This document shows, in pieces, positions 1 to 8,945 of a DNA stretch of 64,000 bases; the first letter of the stretch is position 1; each line of letters begins with the position of its first letter. The notes under the pieces are model-generated. The model did no database searches and was not told the DNA's origin. It saw only the letters and a list, made by a program, of their open reading frames with translations. Both the position numbers and the translations under genes were made by a program. The DNA is from Planctellipticum sp942493135 (GTDB lineage: Bacteria; Planctomycetota; Planctomycetia; Planctomycetales; Planctomycetaceae), in contig OW818684.1 of NCBI GenBank assembly GCA_942493135.1, positions 6,262,001-6,326,000 on the forward strand, written 5' to 3'.

Positions 1-1
1 A

Positions 2-2269
2 AAGAAACAGTGGGGGGCGCTGCGGCTCGATTCGCACGAAGCGCTCCTCAAGGGAGGCGAGAACGGCCCTGCAATCGTGCCGGGCAAGCCGGAGGAGAGC
101 CGTCTGATCCAGGCCGTGCGGCATTCCGACGACCTGCAGATGCCGCCTGACGAAAAGCTGACTGACCGGCAGATTGCGACCCTGGTCGAATGGGTGCGGC
201 AGGGAGCTCCATACCCCGCCAGCGCCGCGGGAAAGACGGAACGGAGTCGCGATCCGAATCACTGGGCGTTCCAGCCGCCGCGCGATCCGGCTGTTCCGAC
301 GACGAAGAATACGACGTGGGCGCAGACGGGGCTGGATCATTTCGTGCTGGCGAGATTGGAGTCGGCCGGGTTGTCGCCCGCAGTGGCCGCGGACCGACGG
401 ACGCTAATTCGGCGGGTGACATTCGACCTGACCGGTTTGCCGCCGACTCCCGAAGAGGTCGCAGCGTTTCTGGCCGATCCGGGCGAGGGGGCTTATGCGC
501 GGCTGGTGGAGCGATTGCTGGCGTCGCCGGCGTATGGAGAGCGCTGGGGGCGGCACTGGCTGGACGTGGCCCGCTATGCGGACTCGAACGGGCTGGATGA
601 GAATGTGGCGCACGGGAACGCGTGGCGTTACCGCGACTATGTGATCGACGCTTTCAACCGGGATCTGCCGTACGACCAGTTCGTGGTCGAGCAGCTTGCG
701 GGGGATCTGCTGACACCGACCGACGCGGCGGACCGTCAGCAGAACCTGATTGCGACCGGATTTCTGGCGCTGGGGCCGAAGGTGCTGGCTGAAGTCGACG
801 AGACCAAGATGCAGATGGATATCGTCGACGAGCAGATCGACACGGTGGGCCGGGCGCTGCTGGGGCTCACTTTCGGCTGCGCGCGGTGTCACGACCACAA
901 GTTCGATCCGATATCGACGGCGGACTACTACGGTCTGGCGGGAGTGTTCAAGAGCACCCGCACGATGGAGCACTTCAAAAAGGTTGCGAAGTGGCACGAA
1001 AACCCGCTGCCGTCTCCCGAGAGCGAGGCGATGCAGGCCGAGTATCTCGCGCAGATTGCGACGAAAAAGGGGGCCTTGAAGGAGGCGACCGAGGCCGCGG
1101 AAGCAGCCGTTCGGGCCGGTTTGACGGCGGACGCAAAGCCGCCTGTGAATCTGGAATCGCTGTTCCCGGCGGAGACGAAGGCGAAGCTGAAACAGCTCCA
1201 GGATGAACTGTCGCAGCTTGAGAAAACGCCCCCGGATTTGCCGTCAGCGATGGGGGCGACGGAGGCCGCGGTGGCCGACGTGCCGATCCACGTGCGGGGG
1301 AGTCACCTGAAGCTGGGCGAGGTGGTGCCGCGGCACGTGCCGGTGGTGATGCGGGGACCTGTAAGCCCCGCATTTCCGACGGACCAGAGCGGACGGCTGG
1401 AGCTCGCCAGGTGGCTGGTCGACCCGCAGCACCCGCTGACGGCCCGGGTGATGGTGAACCGCGTCTGGCGGTGGCACTTCGGAAAGGGGCTGGTCCGGAC
1501 GCCTGACAACTTTGGGCTGCTCGGGGAAACACCGACGCATCCGGAGCTGCTGGACTGGCTGGCGGTGCGATTTGTCGAGGGAGGCTGGTCGGTCAAGTCG
1601 CTGCACCGACTGATCGTGCTGTCGGCGACTTACCAGCAAAGCAGCCAGGCGTCCGACGCGACGCTGCAGGGTGATCCGGACAATCTGCTTTACGGGCGGA
1701 TGGAGCTCCGCCGGCTGGAGGCGGAAGAGGTTCGCGATGCGGTGCTGGCGGTGAGCGGGCAGCTCGATCGGACGCCGGGAGGTCCGGTGCTGAAGGTGAA
1801 GAACCGGGGTTACCTGTTCGATCACACGTCGAAAGACCTGACGGATTATTCGAGCGTGCGACGGAGCGTGTACCTGCCGATCATCCGGAACAATCTGTAC
1901 GACGTGTTTCAGTTACTGGATTTTCCCGATGCGTCCGTGCCGAGCGGGGACCGTTCGACGACGGTGATTGCGCCGCAGGCGCTGCTGATGCTCAACAGCG
2001 ACTTTGTCATGCAGGCGGCGGACAAGTTCGCCGCGCGGCTGCTGGCGGACACGGCGATCGACGATTCCGAACGCGTGCGGCGGATGTACCTGCTGGCGTA
2101 CGGACGGGACTCGACCGATGCAGAGCTGGCCGAGGCGCGATCATTTCAGCAGGCGCTGGAAAGGGCGATGCCGACCGTCGGAGTGGAACCTGCCTCTCGC
2201 CAACAGGCTGCCTGGAGTGGATTGTGCCAGGTGGTGCTGGCCGCCAATGAATTTGTTTACCTGCGCTGA
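2..2269 (+). CDS. PSCyt/PSD1 (DUF1549-DUF1553) protein, 5' end outside the window
   Basis: The reading frame is open from base 2, and the residues before the first ATG at 77 (GALRLDSHEALLKGG) match the end of a planctomycete cytochrome-c-like domain, so the true start lies upstream of the window. A DUF1549 (PSCyt2) domain follows, with the conserved CARCHDHKFDPI motif near 880-915. A DUF1553 (PSD1) domain covers roughly 1400-2250. This architecture is typical of very large planctomycete families found next to DUF1501 genes. They are thought to be surface-associated proteins linked to polysaccharide use, but the reaction is unknown. A DUF1501 gene follows 51 bases downstream and is probably co-transcribed. 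Confidence 0.9.
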   Translation, partial: KKQWGALRLDSHEALLKGGENGPAIVPGKPEESRLIQAVRHSDDLQMPPDEKLTDRQIATLVEWVRQGAPYPASAAGKTERSRDPNHWAFQPPRDPAVPTTKNTTWAQTGLDHFVLARLESAGLSPAVAADRRTLIRRVTFDLTGLPPTPEEVAAFLADPGEGAYARLVERLLASPAYGERWGRHWLDVARYADSNGLDENVAHGNAWRYRDYVIDAFNRDLPYDQFVVEQLAGDLLTPTDAADRQQNLIATGFLALGPKVLAEVDETKMQMDIVDEQIDTVGRALLGLTFGCARCHDHKFDPISTADYYGLAGVFKSTRTMEHFKKVAKWHENPLPSPESEAMQAEYLAQIATKKGALKEATEAAEAAVRAGLTADAKPPVNLESLFPAETKAKLKQLQDELSQLEKTPPDLPSAMGATEAAVADVPIHVRGSHLKLGEVVPRHVPVVMRGPVSPAFPTDQSGRLELARWLVDPQHPLTARVMVNRVWRWHFGKGLVRTPDNFGLLGETPTHPELLDWLAVRFVEGGWSVKSLHRLIVLSATYQQSSQASDATLQGDPDNLLYGRMELRRLEAEEVRDAVLAVSGQLDRTPGGPVLKVKNRGYLFDHTSKDLTDYSSVRRSVYLPIIRNNLYDVFQLLDFPDASVPSGDRSTTVIAPQALLMLNSDFVMQAADKFAARLLADTAIDDSERVRRMYLLAYGRDSTDAELAEARSFQQALERAMPTVGVEPASRQQAAWSGLCQVVLAANEFVYLR

Positions 2270-2320
2270 CGAACCCGCCTGAACTGCGACGACTTTCCCG
2301 CCTGAATTCGAGATTCCGCC

Positions 2321-3733
2321 ATGTTTTCCGCTCCGTGTTCCCGCCGTCATTTGTTGCAGCGCAGCGCCGTGGGATTTGGTTCGCTGGCGCTGGCGTCGCT
2401 GCTGGCTGAGCAGTCGTCCGCGAAGGCTGCCGTGGCCGATCCGCTGGCGGCGAAGCAGCCGCACTTTCCGGCCCGCGCCAAGCGGGTGATTTTCCTGTTC
2501 ATGAAGGGGGGGCCGTCGCATCTCGACACGTTCGACCCGAAGCCGCTGCTGGATCGGGACGACGGGAAGCCGCTGCCTTTCGCCAAGCCGCGGGTGCAGT
2601 TCGCCCCGACCGGAAACCTGCTGAAGTCCCCCTGGAAGTTTCAGCAGTACGGCGAGAGCGGAATCCCGGTCAGCGAACTGTTTCCGCACGTCGCCGGGTG
2701 CGTCGACGACCTGTGCATGGTGCATTCGGTCCACGGGACGAATCCGGCGCACGGCGGGGCGCTGCTGAAGCTGCACACGGGGAGCGATAACTTCGTCCGG
2801 CCGAGCATGGGCTCCTGGGTGACGTACGGACTGGGGACGGACAACGCGAATCTCCCGGCGTTTATCACGATCTGCCCGACGCTGGCGCATGGCGGAATCA
2901 GCAACTGGAGTTCGGCATTTCTGCCGGCGCTCTACCAGGGGACTCCGCTGGGGAACGCCAGCGTGCCTTCGGACCAGGCGGCGGTGCGATACATCAGCAA
3001 TCCCCGGCTGCCGCGGGAGGTGCAGCGGCTGCAGCTCGACCGGCTGAGTGCGATGAACCGCGCCCACCTGGCGGAAGGGTCGCCGGATTCGGCGTTGGAA
3101 GCCCGGATCAATGCGTTCGAGCTGGCGTTCCGGATGCAGACGGAAATGCCGCTGGTGGAAGACCTGTCGCAGGAATCCGTCGCGACGCAGGCCCTGTACG
3201 GCATGGATGATCCGGTGACGGCAAACTTCGGTCGGATGTGTCTGAAGGCCCGTCGGTTCGCGGAGGCGGGGGTGCGGTTTATCCAGGTGACGCACAGCGA
3301 CAGCAACGTCCAGTGGGACCAGCACAGCAATCTGAAGGCCGGCCACGAAAAGAACGCCCGGGAGGTCGACAAGCCGATCGCCGGTCTGCTGCAGGATCTG
3401 AAGGCCCGCGGGTTGTTGGAAGATACGCTGGTCTGGTGGGGGGGCGAATTCGGCCGGACGCCGACGGTCGAAGGCTCGAACGGCCGGGACCACAACCCCG
3501 AAGGCTTCACGATGTGGCTGGCGGGGGGGGGCGTAAAGCCGGGTCTGCGTTACGGAGCCACGGACGACTACGGCTTCTATGCTCAGCAGGACAAGGTGCA
3601 TATCCACGACATGCACGCGACGATTCTGCACCTGCTGGGACTCGACCACGAGCGACTGACCTACCGGTACGCCGGCCGGGATTTCCGGCTGACGGACGTC
3701 GAGGGGAACGTGGTGGATGGCTTGTTTGCCTGA
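2321..3733 (+). CDS. DUF1501 family protein with Tat-type signal
   Basis: This 470-residue protein belongs to the DUF1501 (sulfatase-like alkaline phosphatase fold) family. The N-terminus has a twin-arginine signal (CSRRHLLQRSAVGFGSLALA), so export in folded form is likely. Visible family motifs are FMKGGPSHLDTFDPKP near residue 60, WDQHSNLKAGH, and WWGGEFGRTP followed by GRDHNPEGFT in the C-terminal half. These carry the metal-binding acidic and histidine residues of the fold. The gene lies directly behind a PSD1 gene, the usual planctomycete pairing. The substrate is not known. Confidence 0.9.
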   Translation: MFSAPCSRRHLLQRSAVGFGSLALASLLAEQSSAKAAVADPLAAKQPHFPARAKRVIFLFMKGGPSHLDTFDPKPLLDRDDGKPLPFAKPRVQFAPTGNLLKSPWKFQQYGESGIPVSELFPHVAGCVDDLCMVHSVHGTNPAHGGALLKLHTGSDNFVRPSMGSWVTYGLGTDNANLPAFITICPTLAHGGISNWSSAFLPALYQGTPLGNASVPSDQAAVRYISNPRLPREVQRLQLDRLSAMNRAHLAEGSPDSALEARINAFELAFRMQTEMPLVEDLSQESVATQALYGMDDPVTANFGRMCLKARRFAEAGVRFIQVTHSDSNVQWDQHSNLKAGHEKNAREVDKPIAGLLQDLKARGLLEDTLVWWGGEFGRTPTVEGSNGRDHNPEGFTMWLAGGGVKPGLRYGATDDYGFYAQQDKVHIHDMHATILHLLGLDHERLTYRYAGRDFRLTDVEGNVVDGLFA

Positions 3734-3741
3734 CTGATGAG

Positions 3742-3968
3742 GAAGACGGATTTACCGCGGAGGCGCGGAGGACGCGGAGTTAAGACGAGAAATCTCAGGA
3801 AAGTGAAAAGTAAGTATTGAGTAGTGATGAGTGCAAAGTGAGGGAAATGTGCGAGCCCGGCCTGTCGTGGAGCTTTGCATTTTGCACTACTCACTCTTCA
3901 ATACTCACTTTTCACTTTCCTGACTCTTCTCCCGCATTTCTCCGCGCCTCCGCGGTAAATCCGTCTTC
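3742..3968. repeat. Long imperfect palindrome with 28-bp perfect outer arms
   Basis: The outer arms 3742-3769 and 3941-3968 are exact reverse complements over 28 bases (rich in CCGCGGAGGCGCGGA). Inner segments also pair imperfectly: CAGGAAAGTGAAAAGT on the left, and ACTTTTCACTTTCCTGA plus TTGCACTACTCACTC on the right. The whole intergenic region can therefore fold into one long hairpin. It carries no convincing ORF. It resembles the non-coding palindromic repeats common in planctomycete genomes and could be a MITE-like element. Confidence 0.8.
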
Positions 3969-3980
3969 TCGAATTGCACG

Positions 3981-5504
3981 ATGGATTCCCTTGCGGAGAA
4001 CCGATTGATGCGGCTGATGCTGGCGTTTGTTCTGGTGGCGTTGAGCGGGATGGTCGGGGCTGCCGAGCGGCGGCCGGAGCTGATTCGAGCGGAGAATGCG
4101 AAGCCGGGGTCGACGGACTGGCAGCTCACGCGGGTAAAACTCGACAGTCCGACCGGGTGCCGGTCCTCAGTGATCGAGGGCTATTGCTCGAAGCAGAGCG
4201 TCGGAGCGGGCGAATCGATCGACATCCTGGTGTCGACGAATCCCCCTTCGCCGTTCCGGATCGAGATTTTTCGCACGGGATATTACGGCGGACGCGGGGC
4301 CCGGCTGATGACGACGCTGGGGCCGTTCGAGGGGACGGCGCAGCCGACGCCGACGCCTGGTGAGAAGAATCTGCACGAGTGCCGCTGGAAGGCCACGACC
4401 TCGCTGAAAATCCCCGCCGACTGGGTGAGCGGCGTTTACCTCGGCCGCCTGACGACGATTCCGAAGAGTGACCAGACTCCCTACTGGCAGAGCTACGTCG
4501 TATTTCTCGTGACCGACGACCGTCCGGCGGACGTGCTGCTGCAGGTTTCGGATAACACGTGGCATGCCTATAACCCGTGGCCTTCGAACTACTCGATCTA
4601 CACGCATCCGAAAGGGAACCAGGGGCCGTGGGCCGACGTCAGCTTCGACCGGCCGTACGGGCGCTACGCCCAGTTTAACAGCGTGGTGAACGATCCGCTG
4701 TCGGTAGGGGCGGGCGAGTGGCTGTCGTTCGAGTTTCCGCTGGCGTACTTTCTGGAACAGCACGGCTACGACGTGACGTACTGCTCGAACAGCGACATGG
4801 TAAGCCCCGAGCGGGGCCTCCGCTGCAAGTCATTTTTGAGCGTCGGGCATGACGAGTACTGGGATCTCCGTCAGTACGAGAGCGCCGTGAAGATGCGCGA
4901 CGCGGGAGTGAACCTGATCTTCCTGTCGGGGAATTCGGTCTGCTGGGTGACGCCGTTTCGCGAGAGCTGGGACGGGCGGCCGAACCGGATCATCTTCCGC
5001 GGCGGACCGTATGGCGGCGACTACAAGTATGCGGTCGGGCGCGAGAAGGATCACGGGCCGTTTCCGCATCGCGGTCCGGATGAGGGCTTTCTGATGGGCG
5101 CCCGGAACATCGAACCGGTCAACGGCGGAGGGGACTGGACGGCTGTGAAACCCGAGCACTGGATCTTCAAGGACACCGGCATGAAGAAAGGAGATCGCAT
5201 CCCGGGCCTGATCGGCTGGGAATATCACGGCGATCCTCCGGCGATACCGGGGCTGGAGATCGTGGGGGCGGGGACCGCGTTCCAGGGCGGGGTCAATCCG
5301 CAGCAGTGGCAGGCGACGATTTATCCGGGGCCGAAGGGGAACTTCGTGTTTCAGGGCTCGACGATCTTCTGGTCGCAGGGGCTGAGCCATCCGCCGGGGC
5401 ATACGCTGCCGTGGTCGCATTGGTCGCGTCCGCATGGTCCGGATGAGCGGGTGCAACAGATGACGCACAACTTGCTGCGAAAGGCGATTGAGGGAACAGA
5501 GTAG
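3981..5504 (+). CDS. N,N-dimethylformamidase beta-subunit-like exported protein
   Basis: A 507-residue protein with a signal peptide (LMLAFVLVALSGMVGAAE). The better start may be the ATG at 4008, which puts the signal peptide at the N-terminus. The C-terminal two thirds match the large-subunit C-terminal domain of N,N-dimethylformamidase. Visible motifs are FRTGYYGGRGAR, VSDNTWHAYNPWP, SVGHDEYWDLRQYE (about 4839) and FLSGNSVCW. The characterised enzyme hydrolyses dimethylformamide, but most members have unknown substrates, and an export signal argues for an extracytoplasmic role here. No small-subunit gene is adjacent. The function is an inference from the family only. Confidence 0.7.
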   Translation: MDSLAENRLMRLMLAFVLVALSGMVGAAERRPELIRAENAKPGSTDWQLTRVKLDSPTGCRSSVIEGYCSKQSVGAGESIDILVSTNPPSPFRIEIFRTGYYGGRGARLMTTLGPFEGTAQPTPTPGEKNLHECRWKATTSLKIPADWVSGVYLGRLTTIPKSDQTPYWQSYVVFLVTDDRPADVLLQVSDNTWHAYNPWPSNYSIYTHPKGNQGPWADVSFDRPYGRYAQFNSVVNDPLSVGAGEWLSFEFPLAYFLEQHGYDVTYCSNSDMVSPERGLRCKSFLSVGHDEYWDLRQYESAVKMRDAGVNLIFLSGNSVCWVTPFRESWDGRPNRIIFRGGPYGGDYKYAVGREKDHGPFPHRGPDEGFLMGARNIEPVNGGGDWTAVKPEHWIFKDTGMKKGDRIPGLIGWEYHGDPPAIPGLEIVGAGTAFQGGVNPQQWQATIYPGPKGNFVFQGSTIFWSQGLSHPPGHTLPWSHWSRPHGPDERVQQMTHNLLRKAIEGTE

Positions 5505-5847
5505 CGGGGGAGAAATTCGAAATCCGAAGCACGAAATCCGAAACAAGCTCGAATTTCGAAACTCAAAACGTCGAGCGATCGACGCCCTTGGGTCTGCGCC
5601 GCGACTCTTGCGCACACGAGTGCGTTTCAGCGAGTGACGCGCCCTGATTCTGCGAAGGGAGTGTCACTCCATTGTTCGGAAGACCACGCCCATCGCAAAG
5701 CCTCTGGGCGTGCCACCCGGCCCAACCGCCGATTTCTGCCGTCTTCCTTGAGAAACGGGACAAAAAGATTGAAGGAAAGGGGCGGATCTGGAAGAATCAA
5801 CAAGTGTTGATCCCGCCTGCTTCCTCCTGCCCGACGGTCGCCTGCCC
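5505..5847. other. Intergenic region with short direct word repeats
   Basis: No gene is supported. Bases 5514-5565 are built from near-repeats of CGAAATCCGAAGC, a word also seen around 8475-8500 and 8910-8940. The rest holds no recognisable terminator or promoter. The ATG of the next gene is at 5848. Confidence 0.5.
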
Positions 5848-8466
5848 ATGTTTCGATTCACGCCCCTGCTGGCGCTGTGTTTGCTGGTTGTTCCTGCCTC
5901 GGCCGCCGAGCCGGGTTCGAGGCCGCTGTCGTTTGAAGCTGACATCCGGCCGCTGCTGAAGGCCCAGTGCTGGCACTGCCACGGCGAGGAGGAGAAGCCC
6001 GAAGGGGGGCTGGATCTGCGGCTGGTGCGGTTCCTGCAGAAGGGGGGGGAGTCGGGGACCGCGCTGGCGGCTGGAAAACATGCTGAAAGCCTGATCTATC
6101 AGCGCGTCGCCAGTGACGAGATGCCCCCTGGCGAGAAGAAACTGACTGCACGGGAAAAGGAGCTGCTGGCGCGCTGGATCGATGAAGGGGCGAAGACGGC
6201 CCGGCCGGAGCCTGAGTCGCTGGCGGCGGGAGATATCTTCACGGACGACGACCGGTCGCATTGGTCATTTCAACCGATCCGTCGGCCGGGCGTTCCGACG
6301 GTGCATCACGGCGATCAGGCGAGGTCGCCGATCGACGCGTTTCTGCTCGAACGGCTGGAGCGGGAGCGACTGACGCTTTCCGCGGAGGCGGATCGGGCGA
6401 CGCAGATCCGTCGGCTGTCGTTCGATTTGCTGGGGTTGCCGCCGAACCCGGAGGCTGTTGCCGCGTTCGTTGCGGACACGTCTTCTGATGCCTACGAGCG
6501 GCTGGTCGATCAACTGCTTGATTCGCCGGCCTATGGGGAGCGGTGGGCGCGGCACTGGCTCGATGTCGCGGGTTATGCCGACAGCGATGGCTACAGCGAG
6601 AAGGATCTGGAACGGAAGTGGGCCTGGAAGTACCGGGACTACGTGATCCGGGCGTTCAACGGCGACAAGTCCTGGAACGAATTTCTGGTGGAGCAACTTG
6701 CGGGGGACGAGCTGCTGACGCAGCCGTTTACGAATCTGACGCCCGAACAGGCGGACAAGCTGATTGCGACGGGGTTTCTGCGGATGGGGCCGGACGGGAC
6801 GGGGGACGGTTCGGTCGATCAGAACGTTGCCCGCAACGAGGTGCTGGCGGAGACGATCAAGATTGTCTCCACGTCGCTGCTGGGGATGACGGTGGGGTGC
6901 GCCCAGTGTCACGCTCACCGGTACGATCCGATCACGCAGGCTGATTACTACCGTGTGCGGGCGATCTTCGAGCCGGCGTACGATTGGAAGCAGTGGCGGG
7001 CGCCGAACGCCCGGCTGGTGTCGCAGTGGTCGGACGAGACCCGGCAGAAAGTGACTGAGGCGGACAAGGAACTGGCCGAAGTTCAGAAGCAGCGGAACGA
7101 AGAGCTCGACAAGATCGTCGCCGAGACGTTCGAGCAAGAGCTGGCGAAGCTGCCCGAGGAGATTCTGCCCAAGGCTCGCGAGGTTCGAGCAACCGCGGAG
7201 AAGGACCGGACCGACGAGCACAAGCAGCTCATCAAGGAGTATCCGTTTCTCAACGTGAATCGCGGGACGGTGTACCTGTATCTGAAGGACCGGTTGACCG
7301 GGTTCAACAAGAAGTGGGACGCCACGACGGAAGAGACGAAGAAGAAGCGGCCGGCGGATGACTTTATCCAGTGCCTGACAGAGGTGCCGGGGCAGATCCC
7401 GGCGACGAAGCTGTTTTCCCGGGGCGACTTCAATCAGCCGCGCGAGGACGTGCTGCCGGGGGAACTGGCGGTGTTGAACGCGGTGAATGCGTCCCTACCG
7501 GTGGATGATCCAGCGCTGCCGACCAGCGGTCGCCGGCTGGCGTACGCAAAGTCGCTGACGAGCGGGGAACATCCGCTGGTGGCACGCGTGCTGGTGAACC
7601 GGATCTGGCTGCATCATTTCGGGCGGGGGCTGGTGGCGACGCCGGGGGATTTCGGGATGCTGGGCGAGAAGCCGTCGCATCCGGAGCTGCTGGACTGGCT
7701 GGCGGCGGAGTTTATGCAGTCGGGGTGGCAGCTGAAGAAGCTGCAGCGGCTGATCGTGACGTCGCAGGTGTACCGGCAGTCGTCGCAACGAACGAGCGAG
7801 CTCGACGCCGTCGATCCGGAGAACCGGTTGCTGGGGCGGATGTCGGTCCGTCGGCTGGAGGCGGAAACGGTCCGCGACACGCTGTTGGCGCTGGCGGGGC
7901 GGCTGTCGGACAAGATGACGGGCGCGCCGGTGGTGGTCATGCCCGACGACGTGGGCCAGATCGTGGTGGGGGTCGACACGCGCGATTCGGCCGGCCGGCC
8001 GAGCGGCAAGGTGATCCCGCTGGGCGAGGACGAGTATCGCCGGAGCATTTACGTGCAGGCCCGGCGGTCGATGCCGCTGGGGATGCTGGAGCCGTTCGAC
8101 GTGCCGGTGATGGCGCCCAACTGCGAGCAGCGGGCCTCGTCGACGGTGGCTCCGCAGTCGCTGCTGATGATGAACAGCGAGTTCGTCGTCGATCAGTCGA
8201 CGGCGATGGCCCGGCGACTGCGCAGTGAGGTGGGAGACGATCCGGCAGCGCTGTTCGCACGGGCCTGGACGCTGTCGCTGGGTCGGACGCCGACCGAAAC
8301 CGAGCAGGCCAGCGGCGTTGCCTTCCTGAATGAACAACTGCAGCACTTCACGGCGCATCCGCCGGCGGCGAAGCCGAAAGAGACGCCGCCGGAACCGCTG
8401 ACCCTGGCTCTGGGGACGCTGTGCCAGGCGCTGGTGAGTTCGAATGGGTGTATTTACGTGGATTGA
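5848..8466 (+). CDS. Cytochrome-c-like PSCyt1-PSCyt2-PSD1 protein
   Basis: A full-length 872-residue member of the same superfamily as the gene at the left edge. It starts with a signal peptide (LLALCLLVVPASAAE), followed by a PSCyt1 domain with a CWHCHG haem-type CxxCH motif near residue 42. DUF1549 follows with CAQCHAHRYDPI near residue 352, then DUF1553 towards the C-terminus. A charged, probably helical insertion (residues about 390-460) separates the last two domains. It is probably exported and membrane- or wall-associated. With the DUF1501 gene at 8946 it forms a second PSD1/DUF1501 pair, split by a small mobile-looking cassette. Confidence 0.9.
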   Translation: MFRFTPLLALCLLVVPASAAEPGSRPLSFEADIRPLLKAQCWHCHGEEEKPEGGLDLRLVRFLQKGGESGTALAAGKHAESLIYQRVASDEMPPGEKKLTAREKELLARWIDEGAKTARPEPESLAAGDIFTDDDRSHWSFQPIRRPGVPTVHHGDQARSPIDAFLLERLERERLTLSAEADRATQIRRLSFDLLGLPPNPEAVAAFVADTSSDAYERLVDQLLDSPAYGERWARHWLDVAGYADSDGYSEKDLERKWAWKYRDYVIRAFNGDKSWNEFLVEQLAGDELLTQPFTNLTPEQADKLIATGFLRMGPDGTGDGSVDQNVARNEVLAETIKIVSTSLLGMTVGCAQCHAHRYDPITQADYYRVRAIFEPAYDWKQWRAPNARLVSQWSDETRQKVTEADKELAEVQKQRNEELDKIVAETFEQELAKLPEEILPKAREVRATAEKDRTDEHKQLIKEYPFLNVNRGTVYLYLKDRLTGFNKKWDATTEETKKKRPADDFIQCLTEVPGQIPATKLFSRGDFNQPREDVLPGELAVLNAVNASLPVDDPALPTSGRRLAYAKSLTSGEHPLVARVLVNRIWLHHFGRGLVATPGDFGMLGEKPSHPELLDWLAAEFMQSGWQLKKLQRLIVTSQVYRQSSQRTSELDAVDPENRLLGRMSVRRLEAETVRDTLLALAGRLSDKMTGAPVVVMPDDVGQIVVGVDTRDSAGRPSGKVIPLGEDEYRRSIYVQARRSMPLGMLEPFDVPVMAPNCEQRASSTVAPQSLLMMNSEFVVDQSTAMARRLRSEVGDDPAALFARAWTLSLGRTPTETEQASGVAFLNEQLQHFTAHPPAAKPKETPPEPLTLALGTLCQALVSSNGCIYVD

Positions 8467-8473
8467 GGACGGG

Positions 8474-8506
8474 GATCGGGTATCGGGCTTCGGGCTTCGC
8501 AGAGAA
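8474..8506. repeat. Left inverted repeat flanking the four-helix-bundle gene
   Basis: The bases TTCGGGCTTCGCAGAGAA (8489-8506) are the exact reverse complement of 8905-8922. The outward extension (ATCGGGTATCGGG) matches the right copy imperfectly. The pair encloses only the small gene 8523-8885. Confidence 0.75.
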
Positions 8507-8522
8507 GACGTAGGAGCACGAG

Positions 8523-8885
8523 ATGGCGAAACCTGTCAGTTACCGAGATCTGGATGTCTGGCAGAAGTCGATGGAACTGGTTGAGCTGGTCTACGAGATC
8601 TGCCGGGAATTGCCGCCAAACGAGAAGTATGGATTGATTTCTCAGATGCAGCGAGCGGCGGTTTCGGTGCCGTCCAACATCGCCGAAGGTTTCGGCCTTG
8701 GATCAGGGGGATATCGCAGGCACGTCCTGATCGCTCGCGGATCCTTGATGGAGCTGGAAGTCCAACTTGAGCTGGCAGTCCGTTTGAAATTGATTGACCG
8801 AAAACCTGTCGCTGACGCATGGCCCATCGCTCAGAATGTGGGACAGATGCTGACGAAGCTTGCCCTGTCGTTGAAAGACTCATAG
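8523..8885 (+). CDS. Four helix bundle protein (23S rRNA intervening-sequence type)
   Basis: A 120-residue protein of the four-helix-bundle / S23 family: YRDLDVWQKSMELVELVYE, then SQMQRAAVSVPSNIAEGFG and a C-terminal helix pair. Relatives are encoded inside intervening sequences of some 23S rRNA genes and elsewhere as stand-alone genes. No enzymatic activity is established. The gene is enclosed by inverted repeats and interrupts a PSD1/DUF1501 gene pair, which suggests it arrived as a small cassette. Confidence 0.85.
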   Translation: MAKPVSYRDLDVWQKSMELVELVYEICRELPPNEKYGLISQMQRAAVSVPSNIAEGFGLGSGGYRRHVLIARGSLMELEVQLELAVRLKLIDRKPVADAWPIAQNVGQMLTKLALSLKDS

Positions 8886-8904
8886 AGGCAGAGATCTCCG
8901 TTAT

Positions 8905-8940
8905 TTCTCTGCGAAGCCCGAAACCCGAAGCCCGAAGCCC
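8905..8940. repeat. Right inverted repeat flanking the four-helix-bundle gene
   Basis: TTCTCTGCGAAGCCCGAA (8905-8922) is the exact complement of the left copy. It continues into short CCCGAAGC word repeats that run up to the ATG of the next gene at 8946. Confidence 0.75.
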
Positions 8941-8945
8941 GCCCG

